Counted from the stretch's first letter, positions 1 to 5,415 are shown. The stretch is 9,578 bases of DNA from Microcaldota archaeon (GCA_013425425.1 JACCLJ010000105.1:1-9578), one strand, 5' to 3'. The notes: generated by a model from the letters alone, not told the origin. Numbers and translations are program-made.

Positions 1-847
1 TTTCCGGAAGCGATAACGCGGTAATGCTCATCATCAGGGCCAATGCAGTCCCCAAAGCCATCCCCTTGTCCATCAAAGCGCTCACTATAGGTATCGTTCC
101 CGCTGCGTTCGAATAAAGCGGAATGCCGATGAGCACAGCAACAGGCACGGCAAGCGGATTGCCCGGCCCTGCGATGTCCGCAAGGAAACCGACCGGAACA
201 AACCCGTGTATCAACGCACCGACGGCTATGCCTAGAAGCACGTATGGCGCAACTCTCTTCGTTATCCGCCCGGTCTCGCCTTTCGCAAATTCAATCCTTT
301 CCGGCAAATTCATCCTTCCGTTTCTCGTTCTGAATCCCTTTCCGGATATCTTCTTCACTTCCTTTTCCAGCCCCATCCTGCCTATCAATATCCCGCCCGC
401 GATTGAGACCGTAAGCCCGGCAGCGACGTAAAGGAACGTTATCTTCACCCCCACCAGCCCCAACAACAGCGCAATCGCTATCTCGTTCACCATCGGCGCG
501 GATATGAGGAATGAGAACGTAACCCCGAGCGGTACGCCTGCATCGACAAACCCTATGAACAGGGGCACGGCGGAGCATGAGCAGAAGGGCGTAGGCACTC
601 CAAGAAGCGCGGCAAGGACGTTTCCGATGCCCTCCTTCTTCTTGCCGAGGATTTTCTTGATTCTATTCCTCGTTATATACGTCCGCAGTATCGAAACAAG
701 AAAGACCATGACCGCAAGCAGGATAAGGACCTTGAGCGTATCATATATGAAGAAGTTCAGGGATTCGGCCAGCTGGTCGCTTTCAGCCATCCCCAGAACG
801 CCGTAAACAAACCACGAAGCGAAATCTTCCAGTACTCCCATCTGCAT
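1..847 (-). CDS. COG0701/ArsP-type membrane permease (C-terminus off the left edge)
   Basis: This is a predicted inner-membrane permease of the COG0701 (DUF318, ArsP/YraQ) family; members studied experimentally export organoarsenicals. Counting from the Met at 841, a hydrophobic segment spans about residues 34-52. The family hallmark P-T-P-F-C-S-C-S is at 83-90, followed by a glycine/alanine-rich membrane stretch with S-A-P-M-V-N-E (114-120). A basic cytoplasmic loop (about 158-195) and a second membrane half follow, with P-L-Y-S-N-A-A-G at 241-248. The frame is open through base 1, so the gene is truncated by the window after about 280 residues. Two in-frame ATGs (847 and 841) are possible; a weak GGGG lies 3 or 9 bases upstream respectively. 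Its promoter closely matches that of the arsR-like gene at 2857-3105, which points to control by that repressor. The substrate (arsenical or other metal) is inferred. Confidence 0.9.
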   Translation of the reverse strand, partial: MQMGVLEDFASWFVYGVLGMAESDQLAESLNFFIYDTLKVLILLAVMVFLVSILRTYITRNRIKKILGKKKEGIGNVLAALLGVPTPFCSCSAVPLFIGFVDAGVPLGVTFSFLISAPMVNEIAIALLLGLVGVKITFLYVAAGLTVSIAGGILIGRMGLEKEVKKISGKGFRTRNGRMNLPERIEFAKGETGRITKRVAPYVLLGIAVGALIHGFVPVGFLADIAGPGNPLAVPVAVLIGIPLYSNAAGTIPIVSALMDKGMALGTALALMMSITALSLPE

Positions 848-892
848 TAACCCCGTTACGCTCGAAAGCGCTATTATGTTTTTATATTAGTT

Positions 893-928
893 TTCATGAA
901 TATAAGTAGAAGCGAATATATTTATAAA
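893..928 (-). promoter_or_regulatory. Permease promoter with ArsR-type operator, near copy of the arsR promoter
   Basis: On the minus strand this holds a TATA box TTTATAAA (928-921), then ATATTCGCTTCTACTTATAT, then ATGAA. It matches 3101-3136 at 33 of 36 positions, differing at the 6th, 19th and 28th plus-strand bases. From box-to-ATG spacing elsewhere in the window, transcription should begin near 897, which leaves a leader of about 50 bases before the permease. The conserved stretch between TATA box and start site is where an ArsR-type repressor would block transcription. A second A/T-rich box (AATATAAA, 887-880) could serve as an alternative promoter. Confidence 0.65.
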
Positions 929-936
929 GTCGGTTG

Positions 937-1584
937 TTAGAGCGATTTGTCTGGATTTAACTTGGCTTTGTAATCGTCCGGATGGAGTAGCGGTTTATCG
1001 ACGGAATCAGGGTTTCTTATAATCAAATCACATTCTCCGTTGATTCCTATTTCGCTGATATCTGTCCTGTAGATAAAGATGTTGATGTGGATTTTTTTAT
1101 TAAGGATTTTTTCTGCAAGGATATTCGGATCTTCATGGTCGGAACCTCTTTCATAATCCTGCCTCTCTCCGCGAGCCCATCCGCAGTGGAAAATCGAGGC
1201 AAATCTTTTTAGACGAGTACCCTCCTGCGAAATCGAATCATTTAGGTTTTTATCTATTCTTTCAATCGCCTCAAAAGTAGAAGCATTCGGAGCACTGCCA
1301 CAACCTCCAGCTTCTATTCCCAACTCCCCGAATTCTTTTACAAGCCTCTCTATCAAGTGGGTTTTTCCCCGATTCGGCCAGCCATAAACAGCTATTAATA
1401 TCGTTTCTTTAGCCGATAATTTTTTAACGCGGTTAACTATCTCTTTGACGCCGCCTTCAAAATCAAACTGCAGTATCTTTTTTGCCCTTTCTTCTATCTG
1501 AACCTGATTTTTTCTTCGGGCTATTTCCATCTGGTCCACTTCCAAGTGAAAAGGGGTAATACGTCTTCTTCGTTTTTGATGCAT
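937..1584 (-). CDS. P-loop NTPase, uridine-kinase-like, function unknown
   Basis: This encodes 215 residues with a clear Walker A motif G-W-P-N-R-G-K-T at 68-75, preceded by a hydrophobic beta strand (61-67). That is the classic start of a P-loop nucleotide-binding fold, so ATP or GTP binding is likely. The rest (I-F-H-C-G-W-A-R-G at 131-139, D-P-N at 152-154, and a hydrophobic strand at 166-171 leading to D-L-I-I-R-N-P-D-S at 186-194) resembles small uridine-kinase-like P-loop proteins, but I do not recognise a specific family. The basic N-terminus (K-R-R-R-R at 4-8) and a helical region precede the P-loop. The start at 1584 is favoured because a TATA box ends 23 bases upstream, giving a leaderless transcript. 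The stop lies only 8 bases from the permease promoter. It shares the interval between two promoter copies with the fic gene. Kinase activity is unproven. Confidence 0.8.
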   Translation of the reverse strand: MHQKRRRRITPFHLEVDQMEIARRKNQVQIEERAKKILQFDFEGGVKEIVNRVKKLSAKETILIAVYGWPNRGKTHLIERLVKEFGELGIEAGGCGSAPNASTFEAIERIDKNLNDSISQEGTRLKRFASIFHCGWARGERQDYERGSDHEDPNILAEKILNKKIHINIFIYRTDISEIGINGECDLIIRNPDSVDKPLLHPDDYKAKLNPDKSL

Positions 1585-1607
1585 GTTATAATATATAACA
1601 AAAAGCG

Positions 1608-1615
1608 TTTATAAA
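1608..1615 (-). promoter_or_regulatory. TATA box of the P-loop NTPase gene
   Basis: TTTATAAA sits 23 bases before the ATG at 1584, the same spacing as in the arsR promoter. This supports a leaderless transcript beginning at or next to the start codon. An imperfect palindrome, GTTATAATATATAAC (1585-1599), lies between box and ATG and could be an operator, although A/T richness makes chance likely. Confidence 0.55.
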
Positions 1616-1665
1616 CCCGTTCGTTAAAGCAACTTTTACGAGTTTAACGATTTGATGCGATATCG

Positions 1666-1762
1666 TGTGACTACAAAAATGCAAAATGTAGTCACATCCC
1701 TTTGAGGGTCCTAGTTATGCGTGTGACTACAATTTTGATTATATCAGTAAAATGTGACTACA
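1666..1762. repeat. Cluster of four TGTGACTACA repeats
   Basis: The 10-mer TGTGACTACA occurs at 1666-1675, 1722-1731 and 1753-1762 on the plus strand and as its exact reverse complement TGTAGTCACA at 1687-1696. The first two copies form a perfect 10-bp inverted repeat around an 11-base A-rich loop. Successive starts are 21, 35 and 31 bases apart. The cluster fills much of the 344-base gap between fic and the P-loop gene, 80-180 bases upstream of the latter's predicted transcription start. It may be a multi-site binding region for a regulator or a structured RNA. No protein-coding frame was recognised in the gap. Confidence 0.75.
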
Positions 1763-1780
1763 TTACCGAGGAGGAGGTAT

Positions 1781-1792
1781 CTAGGGGGCACA
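1781..1792. repeat. Third, isolated copy of the TAGGGGGCACA motif
   Basis: CTAGGGGGCACA occurs here, 137 bases beyond the end of fic. The same TAGGGGGCACA core is found twice at the fic promoter (2806-2816 and 2832-2842), so fic has copies on both sides in the same orientation. It could be another binding site for the same regulator, or a boundary scar of the fic-containing segment. Confidence 0.6.
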
Positions 1793-1860
1793 CGGATTTT
1801 TTCATTTTTGTGGGGTTAAGAATTTCTTTTGTTTTTTTATAAATGACATATATTATTTGA

Positions 1861-1875
1861 AAATAATAAAAAAAA
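1861..1875 (-). terminator. T-tract terminator after fic
   Basis: Read on the minus strand this is a run of eight T followed by ATTATTT, 54 bases after the fic stop codon. Plain T-tracts of this type terminate archaeal RNA polymerase. No strong hairpin precedes it. Confidence 0.5.
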
Positions 1876-1928
1876 GGTATACTTTTTTGCACCATATGGA
1901 TAAGAAAATGAACTATCGCATGTTTTTC

Positions 1929-2798
1929 CTACAAATAGTCCTCATACTGCGCAATGAAAACCTCAAACAGGTAGCGGACAAACGGCCTTTCTTTCCTGTC
2001 GAATTCGTATTTTTGCAATACCAGGTAATAGAGCGTCTTCTCATCGTTGAAAATATTCAGCAGCGGATAGCCCGCCTTCAGCAATACAAAATTCATGAGC
2101 AATCTTGCCATCCTTCCGTTTCCATCCCTGAATGGATGGATTTTCACGAATTTGAGATGCACCAACGAAGCAAGCTCGAACGGATGGAGCAGTTTCCTTG
2201 CACTGGAGTACCATTCCACGAATTCAGCCATCAAAAATGGCACTTTCATCCACTCGGGGCAGACGTATTTTCCGACCCTGACATTCACATTCCTGTATTT
2301 TCCTGCGTCAGGCATTATTCCCTTTTGTTCGGTATAATGCAGCTCCAGAATCATCGCTTCCGTTATATCTCCGTCATATTCGAACAGGGAATCGATGCAT
2401 TCTTTCATGTTTTCGACTTCCCTGGCATCCCGCTCCCTCTTTGATATTTTCTTCCCTTTCAGCACTTCGTCGGTTTCCTCCAGCGTAAGGGTGTTGCCCT
2501 CTATCGCATTGGTGTTGTAAATGAAGCCGACTATCCGGTCCCTCTCCGTTTCCCAGAGGCCTTTGTCCAGTTTGTACTTTTTAAGATAGTGTTTCGCTAT
2601 CTGGTCTACTGCCGCAGCTTCTTTTTTCGTCAATCTCCTTGCGACTCTTTTCGGCTTTTTTCCAAGATGCTCCAGGTCCTTCGGTATTTCAGTTCCGAGA
2701 TATTTCCTTGTTTTCTTGAATTTGCCTTTTACCCTCTTCGTTTCAGTAAGGTAATAGTAAATTTTGCCCTTTATCGTCTTCTTCTCGATATAAGCCAT
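1929..2798 (-). CDS. fic: Fic-domain protein (probable AMP transferase)
   Basis: This encodes 289 residues with a complete Fic active-site motif H-P-F-R-D-G-N-G-R at 221-229 (catalytic His221). Such proteins usually transfer AMP from ATP to a hydroxyl on a target protein. An N-terminal inhibitory-helix motif, T-N-A-I-E-G-N at 96-102, matches the (S/T)xxxE(G/N) pattern; Glu100 would block productive ATP binding. This is the class II arrangement, in which the inhibitor is inside the same protein. The first 55 residues are rich in Lys/Tyr and look like a beta-hairpin extension (Y-I-E-K-K through R-K-Y-L-G) seen on other archaeal Fic proteins. All key residues are intact, so it is probably functional. 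The ATG at 2798 is about 21 bases after an A/T box, giving a leaderless transcript. Two identical repeats bracket that box and suggest tight control. The target protein is unknown. Confidence 0.93.
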   Translation of the reverse strand: MAYIEKKTIKGKIYYYLTETKRVKGKFKKTRKYLGTEIPKDLEHLGKKPKRVARRLTKKEAAAVDQIAKHYLKKYKLDKGLWETERDRIVGFIYNTNAIEGNTLTLEETDEVLKGKKISKRERDAREVENMKECIDSLFEYDGDITEAMILELHYTEQKGIMPDAGKYRNVNVRVGKYVCPEWMKVPFLMAEFVEWYSSARKLLHPFELASLVHLKFVKIHPFRDGNGRMARLLMNFVLLKAGYPLLNIFNDEKTLYYLVLQKYEFDRKERPFVRYLFEVFIAQYEDYL

Positions 2799-2804
2799 AA
2801 ATAG

Positions 2805-2843
2805 TTAGGGGGCACAACCTTTTTAATCATTTAGGGGGCACAA
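2805..2843 (-). promoter_or_regulatory. fic promoter bracketed by two TTAGGGGGCACAA repeats
   Basis: The 13-mer TTAGGGGGCACAA occurs exactly at 2805-2817 and 2831-2843 as direct repeats 26 bp apart. Between them, at 2820-2827, lies the A/T box ATTAAAAA (minus strand), about 21 bases before the fic ATG. Repeats flanking the TATA box would let a bound protein exclude the transcription factors. Which protein binds is unknown; self-regulation by Fic or control by a neighbour are both possible. Confidence 0.6.
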
Positions 2844-2852
2844 AACAAAAAA
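2842..2852 (-). terminator. T-tract terminator after the arsR-like gene
   Basis: On the minus strand the tract TTTTTTGTTTT begins four bases after the arsR-like stop codon. It overlaps the outer fic repeat by two bases, so arsR termination and fic control are packed into one 58-base gap. Confidence 0.5.
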
Positions 2853-2856
2853 CGTT

Positions 2857-3105
2857 TCACCATCCCTCAATATCGCGCAGCACCTTCCTTCCCTTTTCCG
2901 TAAGCGAATAGAGAATCATCGCGCCGTCCCGCCTTGATCTCACAAGGCCCGTTTGTTTCAGCACGCCCAGATGCTGGGATACTGCAGGCTGCGTCTTCTT
3001 CACGATTGAAGGCAGCTTGCACGCACAAACTTCGCCCTTCCCGATCTGCGAGAGGATTTTTATTCTCGTTTCCGAAGATATCGCTTTTACTATATTCGCA
3101 TTCAT
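2857..3105 (-). CDS. arsR: ArsR-family winged-helix repressor (arsenical/metal sensor type)
   Basis: This encodes an 82-residue ArsR/SmtB-family transcription factor, slightly shorter than the usual 90-120. The family core is clear: an A-I-S-S-E-T-R-I-K-I-L helix (8-18), a helix-turn-helix with Q-P-A-V-S-Q-H-L-G-V-L-K (39-50), and a beta-wing (R-S-R-R-D-G-A-M-I-L-Y-S-L, 56-68). Residues E-V-C-A-C-K-L (25-31) correspond to the E-L-C-V-C-D-L motif of ArsR and CadC sensors, so Cys27 and Cys29 probably bind arsenite or a soft metal and release the repressor from DNA. The ATG at 3105 lies 23 bases after a TATA box and is the likely transcription start. The operator overlaps the start codon, so it probably represses itself. 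The same promoter element precedes the permease at 1-847, the likely partner. The inducer is inferred from the motif. Confidence 0.9.
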   Translation of the reverse strand: MNANIVKAISSETRIKILSQIGKGEVCACKLPSIVKKTQPAVSQHLGVLKQTGLVRSRRDGAMILYSLTEKGRKVLRDIEGW

Positions 3106-3136
3106 AAATATAAGTAGATGCGAATATGTTTATAAA
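3092..3136 (-). promoter_or_regulatory. arsR promoter and operator with perfect inverted repeat
   Basis: A TATA box TTTATAAA (minus strand, 3136-3129) is followed after 23 bases by the arsR ATG at 3105. A perfect 10-bp inverted repeat, ATATTCGCAT at 3092-3101 and ATGCGAATAT at 3118-3127 with a 16-base spacer, straddles the start codon. The upstream arm lies within the 36-bp element shared with the permease promoter (893-928); the other arm lies in the first codons of arsR and is not conserved at the permease. A repressor bound here would cover the start site. Confidence 0.65.
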
Positions 3137-3194
3137 ACCGTTTGTAAAAAGTGCGTATAGAACGCAATGAAAAATCGGCCTTATCACGCTGTCT

Positions 3195-3620
3195 TCAGCG
3201 TCGCAGCTGCAAGGGCGCGAGGGCCTTTCCGTCCGGCGAGCGCGCGCCGCTGTTTCTAAATGCTATTTTCTCCATGGGCTCCCGCTGGTCGAGAAGCTGC
3301 GATTGCCCCGGAGTCAGATGCCGCAAGTTTTCGCTCATCTGCTCGCAGCGGAAGTCGGTTCGTGCACTCCGAAGCCTTTGGACATAATAATCCACGTAAC
3401 TGGCCAGCATGCTTTTTTCATGCTCCGGCAGCCTGCTGCACTGTTCGATAAAATCCCTGGCGAACCTGAGGCAATCGTACCCGCTGAGGAATTCTCTGTT
3501 TTCCAGTTTAATCCGGGCATACCTTTCAATCGATGCCTTGAAATCCCTGATTGCCTCTTGCTTTGCATCCTCGCTCGCGAAATTTCCGCTGATAAGCATC
3601 ATGCCATTTATTCCAAACAT
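3195..3620 (-). CDS. Hypothetical protein, predicted helical
   Basis: This encodes 141 residues with no family I recognise. Residues 17-88 look like a run of charged amphipathic helices (D-A-K-Q-E-A-I-R-D-F through Y-Y-V-Q-R-L-R-S). The last 20 residues, after F-R-N-S-G, look unstructured and end in R-R. There is no signal peptide or membrane segment, so it is probably cytoplasmic. The start at 3620 is well supported by GGTGG (3632-3628) seven bases upstream. An earlier ATG at 3625 hits a stop after five codons. It is divergent from the M23 peptidase gene and upstream of arsR on the same strand, but arsR has its own promoter. Cys50, Cys61 and Cys92 are scattered and form no obvious metal site. 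Confidence 0.72.
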   Translation of the reverse strand: MFGINGMMLISGNFASEDAKQEAIRDFKASIERYARIKLENREFLSGYDCLRFARDFIEQCSRLPEHEKSMLASYVDYYVQRLRSARTDFRCEQMSENLRHLTPGQSQLLDQREPMEKIAFRNSGARSPDGKALAPLQLRR

Positions 3621-3627
3621 TTCATTT

Positions 3628-3632
3628 CCACC
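3628..3632 (-). promoter_or_regulatory. Ribosome binding site GGTGG
   Basis: GGTGG on the minus strand ends seven bases before the ATG at 3620. It matches the archaeal Shine-Dalgarno pattern. It decides the start of the 141-residue gene and contrasts with the apparently leaderless genes around it. Confidence 0.6.
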
Positions 3633-3657
3633 TTATTCTTTTTGATGTTAGGAAATA

Positions 3658-3751
3658 TTTAAAAATGTGTTTATTGATTCTGCAGCCGAACCGGCGCACG
3701 ACACCCGGGAACCGCCGCAGGTTCAGTTCCCTTCAGCCGTCCTCTTTTTTT
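3658..3751 (+). other. GC-rich structured stretch, weak small-RNA candidate
   Basis: Within the 231-base gap 3621-3851, an A/T box TTTAAAAA (3658-3665) is followed by a GC-rich segment of about 60 bases (3681-3742) and then a run of seven T (3745-3751). The segment contains overlapping inverted repeats: GGGAAC (3707-3712) with GTTCCC (3726-3731), or GAACC (3709-3713) with GGTTC (3720-3724). The order box, structured GC-rich core, T-tract is what a small non-coding RNA gene looks like. There is no match to a known RNA that I can recognise, and the box may instead belong to the minus-strand gene. Confidence 0.2.
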
Positions 3752-3816
3752 ATCCGTTCTGTCTCATCACGAAGTGCCTTGTTCTTCTTAAGCGGGCCGT
3801 ACCTCGCCCTGGCCAA
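3733..3816 (-). pseudogene. Possible small ORF or 3' gene remnant
   Basis: One minus-strand frame reads through a charged, protein-like tail (L-A-R-A-R-Y-G-P-L-K-K-N-K-A-L, then R-D-E-T-E-R-I-K-K-E-D-G) to a TGA at 3735-3733. It has no ATG; a TTG at 3816 could start a 27-residue peptide, and the frame is closed upstream by a TAG at 3852-3850. It could be a very small gene, the degraded end of a lost gene, or chance. The possible small RNA on the other strand overlaps it and is an alternative reading. Confidence 0.18.
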
Positions 3817-3822
3817 GAAGAC

Positions 3823-3830
3823 TTTTAAAT
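3823..3830 (+). promoter_or_regulatory. TATA box of the M23 peptidase gene
   Basis: TTTTAAAT ends 21 bases before the ATG at 3852, the same geometry as the other leaderless promoters here. No Shine-Dalgarno sequence is visible between box and ATG. Confidence 0.5.
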
Positions 3831-3851
3831 CATCTTGAAGATATCCGGGCT

Positions 3852-4967
3852 ATGACATCAAAAAACAGTCTCCTGTCCGGACCGGTTATTCCCGCCGTTA
3901 TCCTCCTGCTTGTGCTTTCCCTTGCTCTCAACGTGGTGCAGTTCCTGCCAAAAAGCCCGGAAGCGCCGGCCATGCTCGTTCCAAACGCGCCCCAGGTGGC
4001 GATGCTTGATGCAAAGCCAACCCTGGTCTATGAATTATACGTCTCAAACAAGACGCCATTGGAATTCTCAAAGATTGAGGTATACGACAATTCCACGGGC
4101 GCATTGCTCAAGAGGTTGGAGGGAGACGAGCTGAACCGCTCGTTCCATGCCCCGTTCAGAGGGCTCGATTATTACATCTTCTTCATGTGGGTGGAGCCCG
4201 CAGACGCCCCGACTGCGATTTATCACAAGGTCTATCTTAAGGATGGACAAATGTACGACGGCGCGGTGACAGCGATTGACAGCACGCCCCTGCTTGTGAT
4301 AGCACCTCCGCTAAAAGGCGGCAACTGGCTTGCAGCAAACGGGCCATCGAATTTTGTCGGCCACCGCACTACCGTCTTCAACCTTAACGGAAATTCATTC
4401 ATATCCCAGCGCTATGCGATCGACTTCATACAGCTCGGCGCAGACGGCAAGATGTTCAGCACGGATGGAGTGACCAATGAGGATTATCCCTTTTACGGCG
4501 CAGACATCTATGCGGTTGCAGACGGCACCGTGGTGGATGCAAAAGACTGGCTGGCTGACAACAAGCCTGGCGAGAAGCCCGTGCCGACCGTTGCCTGGGC
4601 AGGCGGCAACTATGTCGTGCTTGACATAGGCAATGGCAACTACGCATATTATGCCCATATGATTCCGGGAAGCGAAAAGGTCAAGACTGGCGACAGTGTC
4701 AGGAAAGGCGATGTCATCGGAAGGCTGGGCAGCACAGGCAACTCGGACCTGCCGCACCTGCATTTCCACATCATGAGCGGGAAGGACGCATTGTTTTCAC
4801 AAGGCAAGCCGTACATATTCGAATCCTATATCCTCACCGGGGCTTCGCCCAACTGGAGTGCCCTTTTGGCCAGGAACGCGTCATTGAACACCCCGTTGGC
4901 CACTCCGGTGACCCGCGTCATGAACATGCCCATTGACGGCGATATAATCACTTTCGTTGATGAGTGA
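3852..4967 (+). CDS. Membrane-anchored M23 (LytM-type) metallopeptidase
   Basis: This encodes 371 residues. A hydrophobic segment at about 11-31 is an uncleaved anchor or signal peptide and places the protein outside the membrane. Residues 55-150 form a beta-rich region of unknown type. The peptidase domain covers about 165-325. Likely zinc ligands are His171 (V-G-H-R), Asp191 (Q-R-Y-A-I-D-F) and His304 in H-L-H-F-H (302-306); His269 (Y-Y-A-H-M) and His302 are the usual catalytic histidines. Arg-Tyr precedes the Asp region instead of the common H-x-G-x-D, as in the M23 subgroup with Q-R-Y-A-I-D. The G-T-V/G-N-Y-V-V-L-D and G-D-V-I-G-R-L-G-S-T-G-N-S strands are typical. M23 enzymes usually cut peptidoglycan cross-links or glycine-rich peptides. 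Most archaea lack murein, so the substrate may be its own surface proteins or other cells. The gene is monocistronic and convergent with the next gene, 25 bases apart. Confidence 0.9.
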   Translation: MTSKNSLLSGPVIPAVILLLVLSLALNVVQFLPKSPEAPAMLVPNAPQVAMLDAKPTLVYELYVSNKTPLEFSKIEVYDNSTGALLKRLEGDELNRSFHAPFRGLDYYIFFMWVEPADAPTAIYHKVYLKDGQMYDGAVTAIDSTPLLVIAPPLKGGNWLAANGPSNFVGHRTTVFNLNGNSFISQRYAIDFIQLGADGKMFSTDGVTNEDYPFYGADIYAVADGTVVDAKDWLADNKPGEKPVPTVAWAGGNYVVLDIGNGNYAYYAHMIPGSEKVKTGDSVRKGDVIGRLGSTGNSDLPHLHFHIMSGKDALFSQGKPYIFESYILTGASPNWSALLARNASLNTPLATPVTRVMNMPIDGDIITFVDE

Positions 4968-4992
4968 GAATTCCGGCAATGCAGCCCCGGCC

Positions 4993-5394
4993 CTATAAAT
5001 TCTTCGCGCGGCCGGAAGACATCTTATGAAGCAGCGGGAGGCTTAATATTCCGAAAGGCAGTGAGAAGAATATCGCCAGGAGAAGCAGCCTCCTCGGCAT
5101 TTTCATCCCGAAAAACCCGAACCTGTCATTAAGCATGGAAGTGAATATCACCGCGATGGGAATTGTCGTAACCAGGGCCGGCAGGAGCGCCACACCGAAT
5201 CCTTCGACAAGAAATACCGCATAGGTCACCACGAATCCCAGCATGGCAGTGCAGATAATGTTCAGGCATACGAGGGTGTATACCCCGCCTATCATGGATG
5301 CAATCGAATTGAGGAATCTGCCTATTGCGCTTTTATTCACCTGCCCGATCTTCTCCACGAGCGTTGCATCAAGGTCCCGGTGTTTCCCTTTCAT
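4993..5394 (-). CDS. Small multi-pass membrane protein, function unknown
   Basis: This encodes 133 residues of no family I recognise. A charged N-terminus (1-28, predicted helical and cytoplasmic) is followed by three hydrophobic segments at about 36-62, 66-87 and 102-122, and a short basic C-terminus. A central loop, N-D-R-F-G-F-F-G-M-K-M-P-R-R (89-102), is polar and positively charged. The start at 5394 is supported by a TATA-like box TTTTAAAC 22 bases upstream. A GGAG at 5407-5404 might act as a ribosome binding site. It faces the M23 gene tail to tail and lies downstream of the large surface protein gene on the same strand, separated from it by a T-tract and its own promoter. Confidence 0.75.
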   Translation of the reverse strand: MKGKHRDLDATLVEKIGQVNKSAIGRFLNSIASMIGGVYTLVCLNIICTAMLGFVVTYAVFLVEGFGVALLPALVTTIPIAVIFTSMLNDRFGFFGMKMPRRLLLLAIFFSLPFGILSLPLLHKMSSGRAKNL

Positions 5395-5415
5395 GGGGAT
5401 ATCTCCGGGTCAAGC

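Noticed and set aside
123..578. Small frames at 123-431 (+) and 291-578 (-) near the left edge
   Set aside because: The permease frame on the minus strand, open from 847 to base 1, explains the region with a recognisable family motif; both small frames are out of phase with it.
1666..1762. CRISPR array
   Set aside because: The repeated unit is only 10 bases, one copy is inverted, spacing is uneven (21, 35, 31), and no cas genes are present.
1768..1778. GAGGAGGAGGT as a strong ribosome binding site
   Set aside because: No ATG, GTG or TTG with an open frame of useful length follows at a proper distance on the plus strand.
1857..2444. Plus-strand open frame of 195 codons opposite fic
   Set aside because: It is antisense to a gene with an intact Fic motif, its translation shows no family features, and it begins in an A/T-rich terminator region. 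It is a shadow frame.
3701..3732. Part of a tRNA (GGTTC next to a stem resembles a T-arm)
   Set aside because: No acceptor stem, D-arm or anticodon arm can be built around it.
4987..5015. CCGGCC...GGCCGG inverted repeat as a hairpin terminator for the M23 gene
   Set aside because: The loop is 17 bases, no T-tract follows, and most of it lies within the 3' end of the convergent membrane protein gene.
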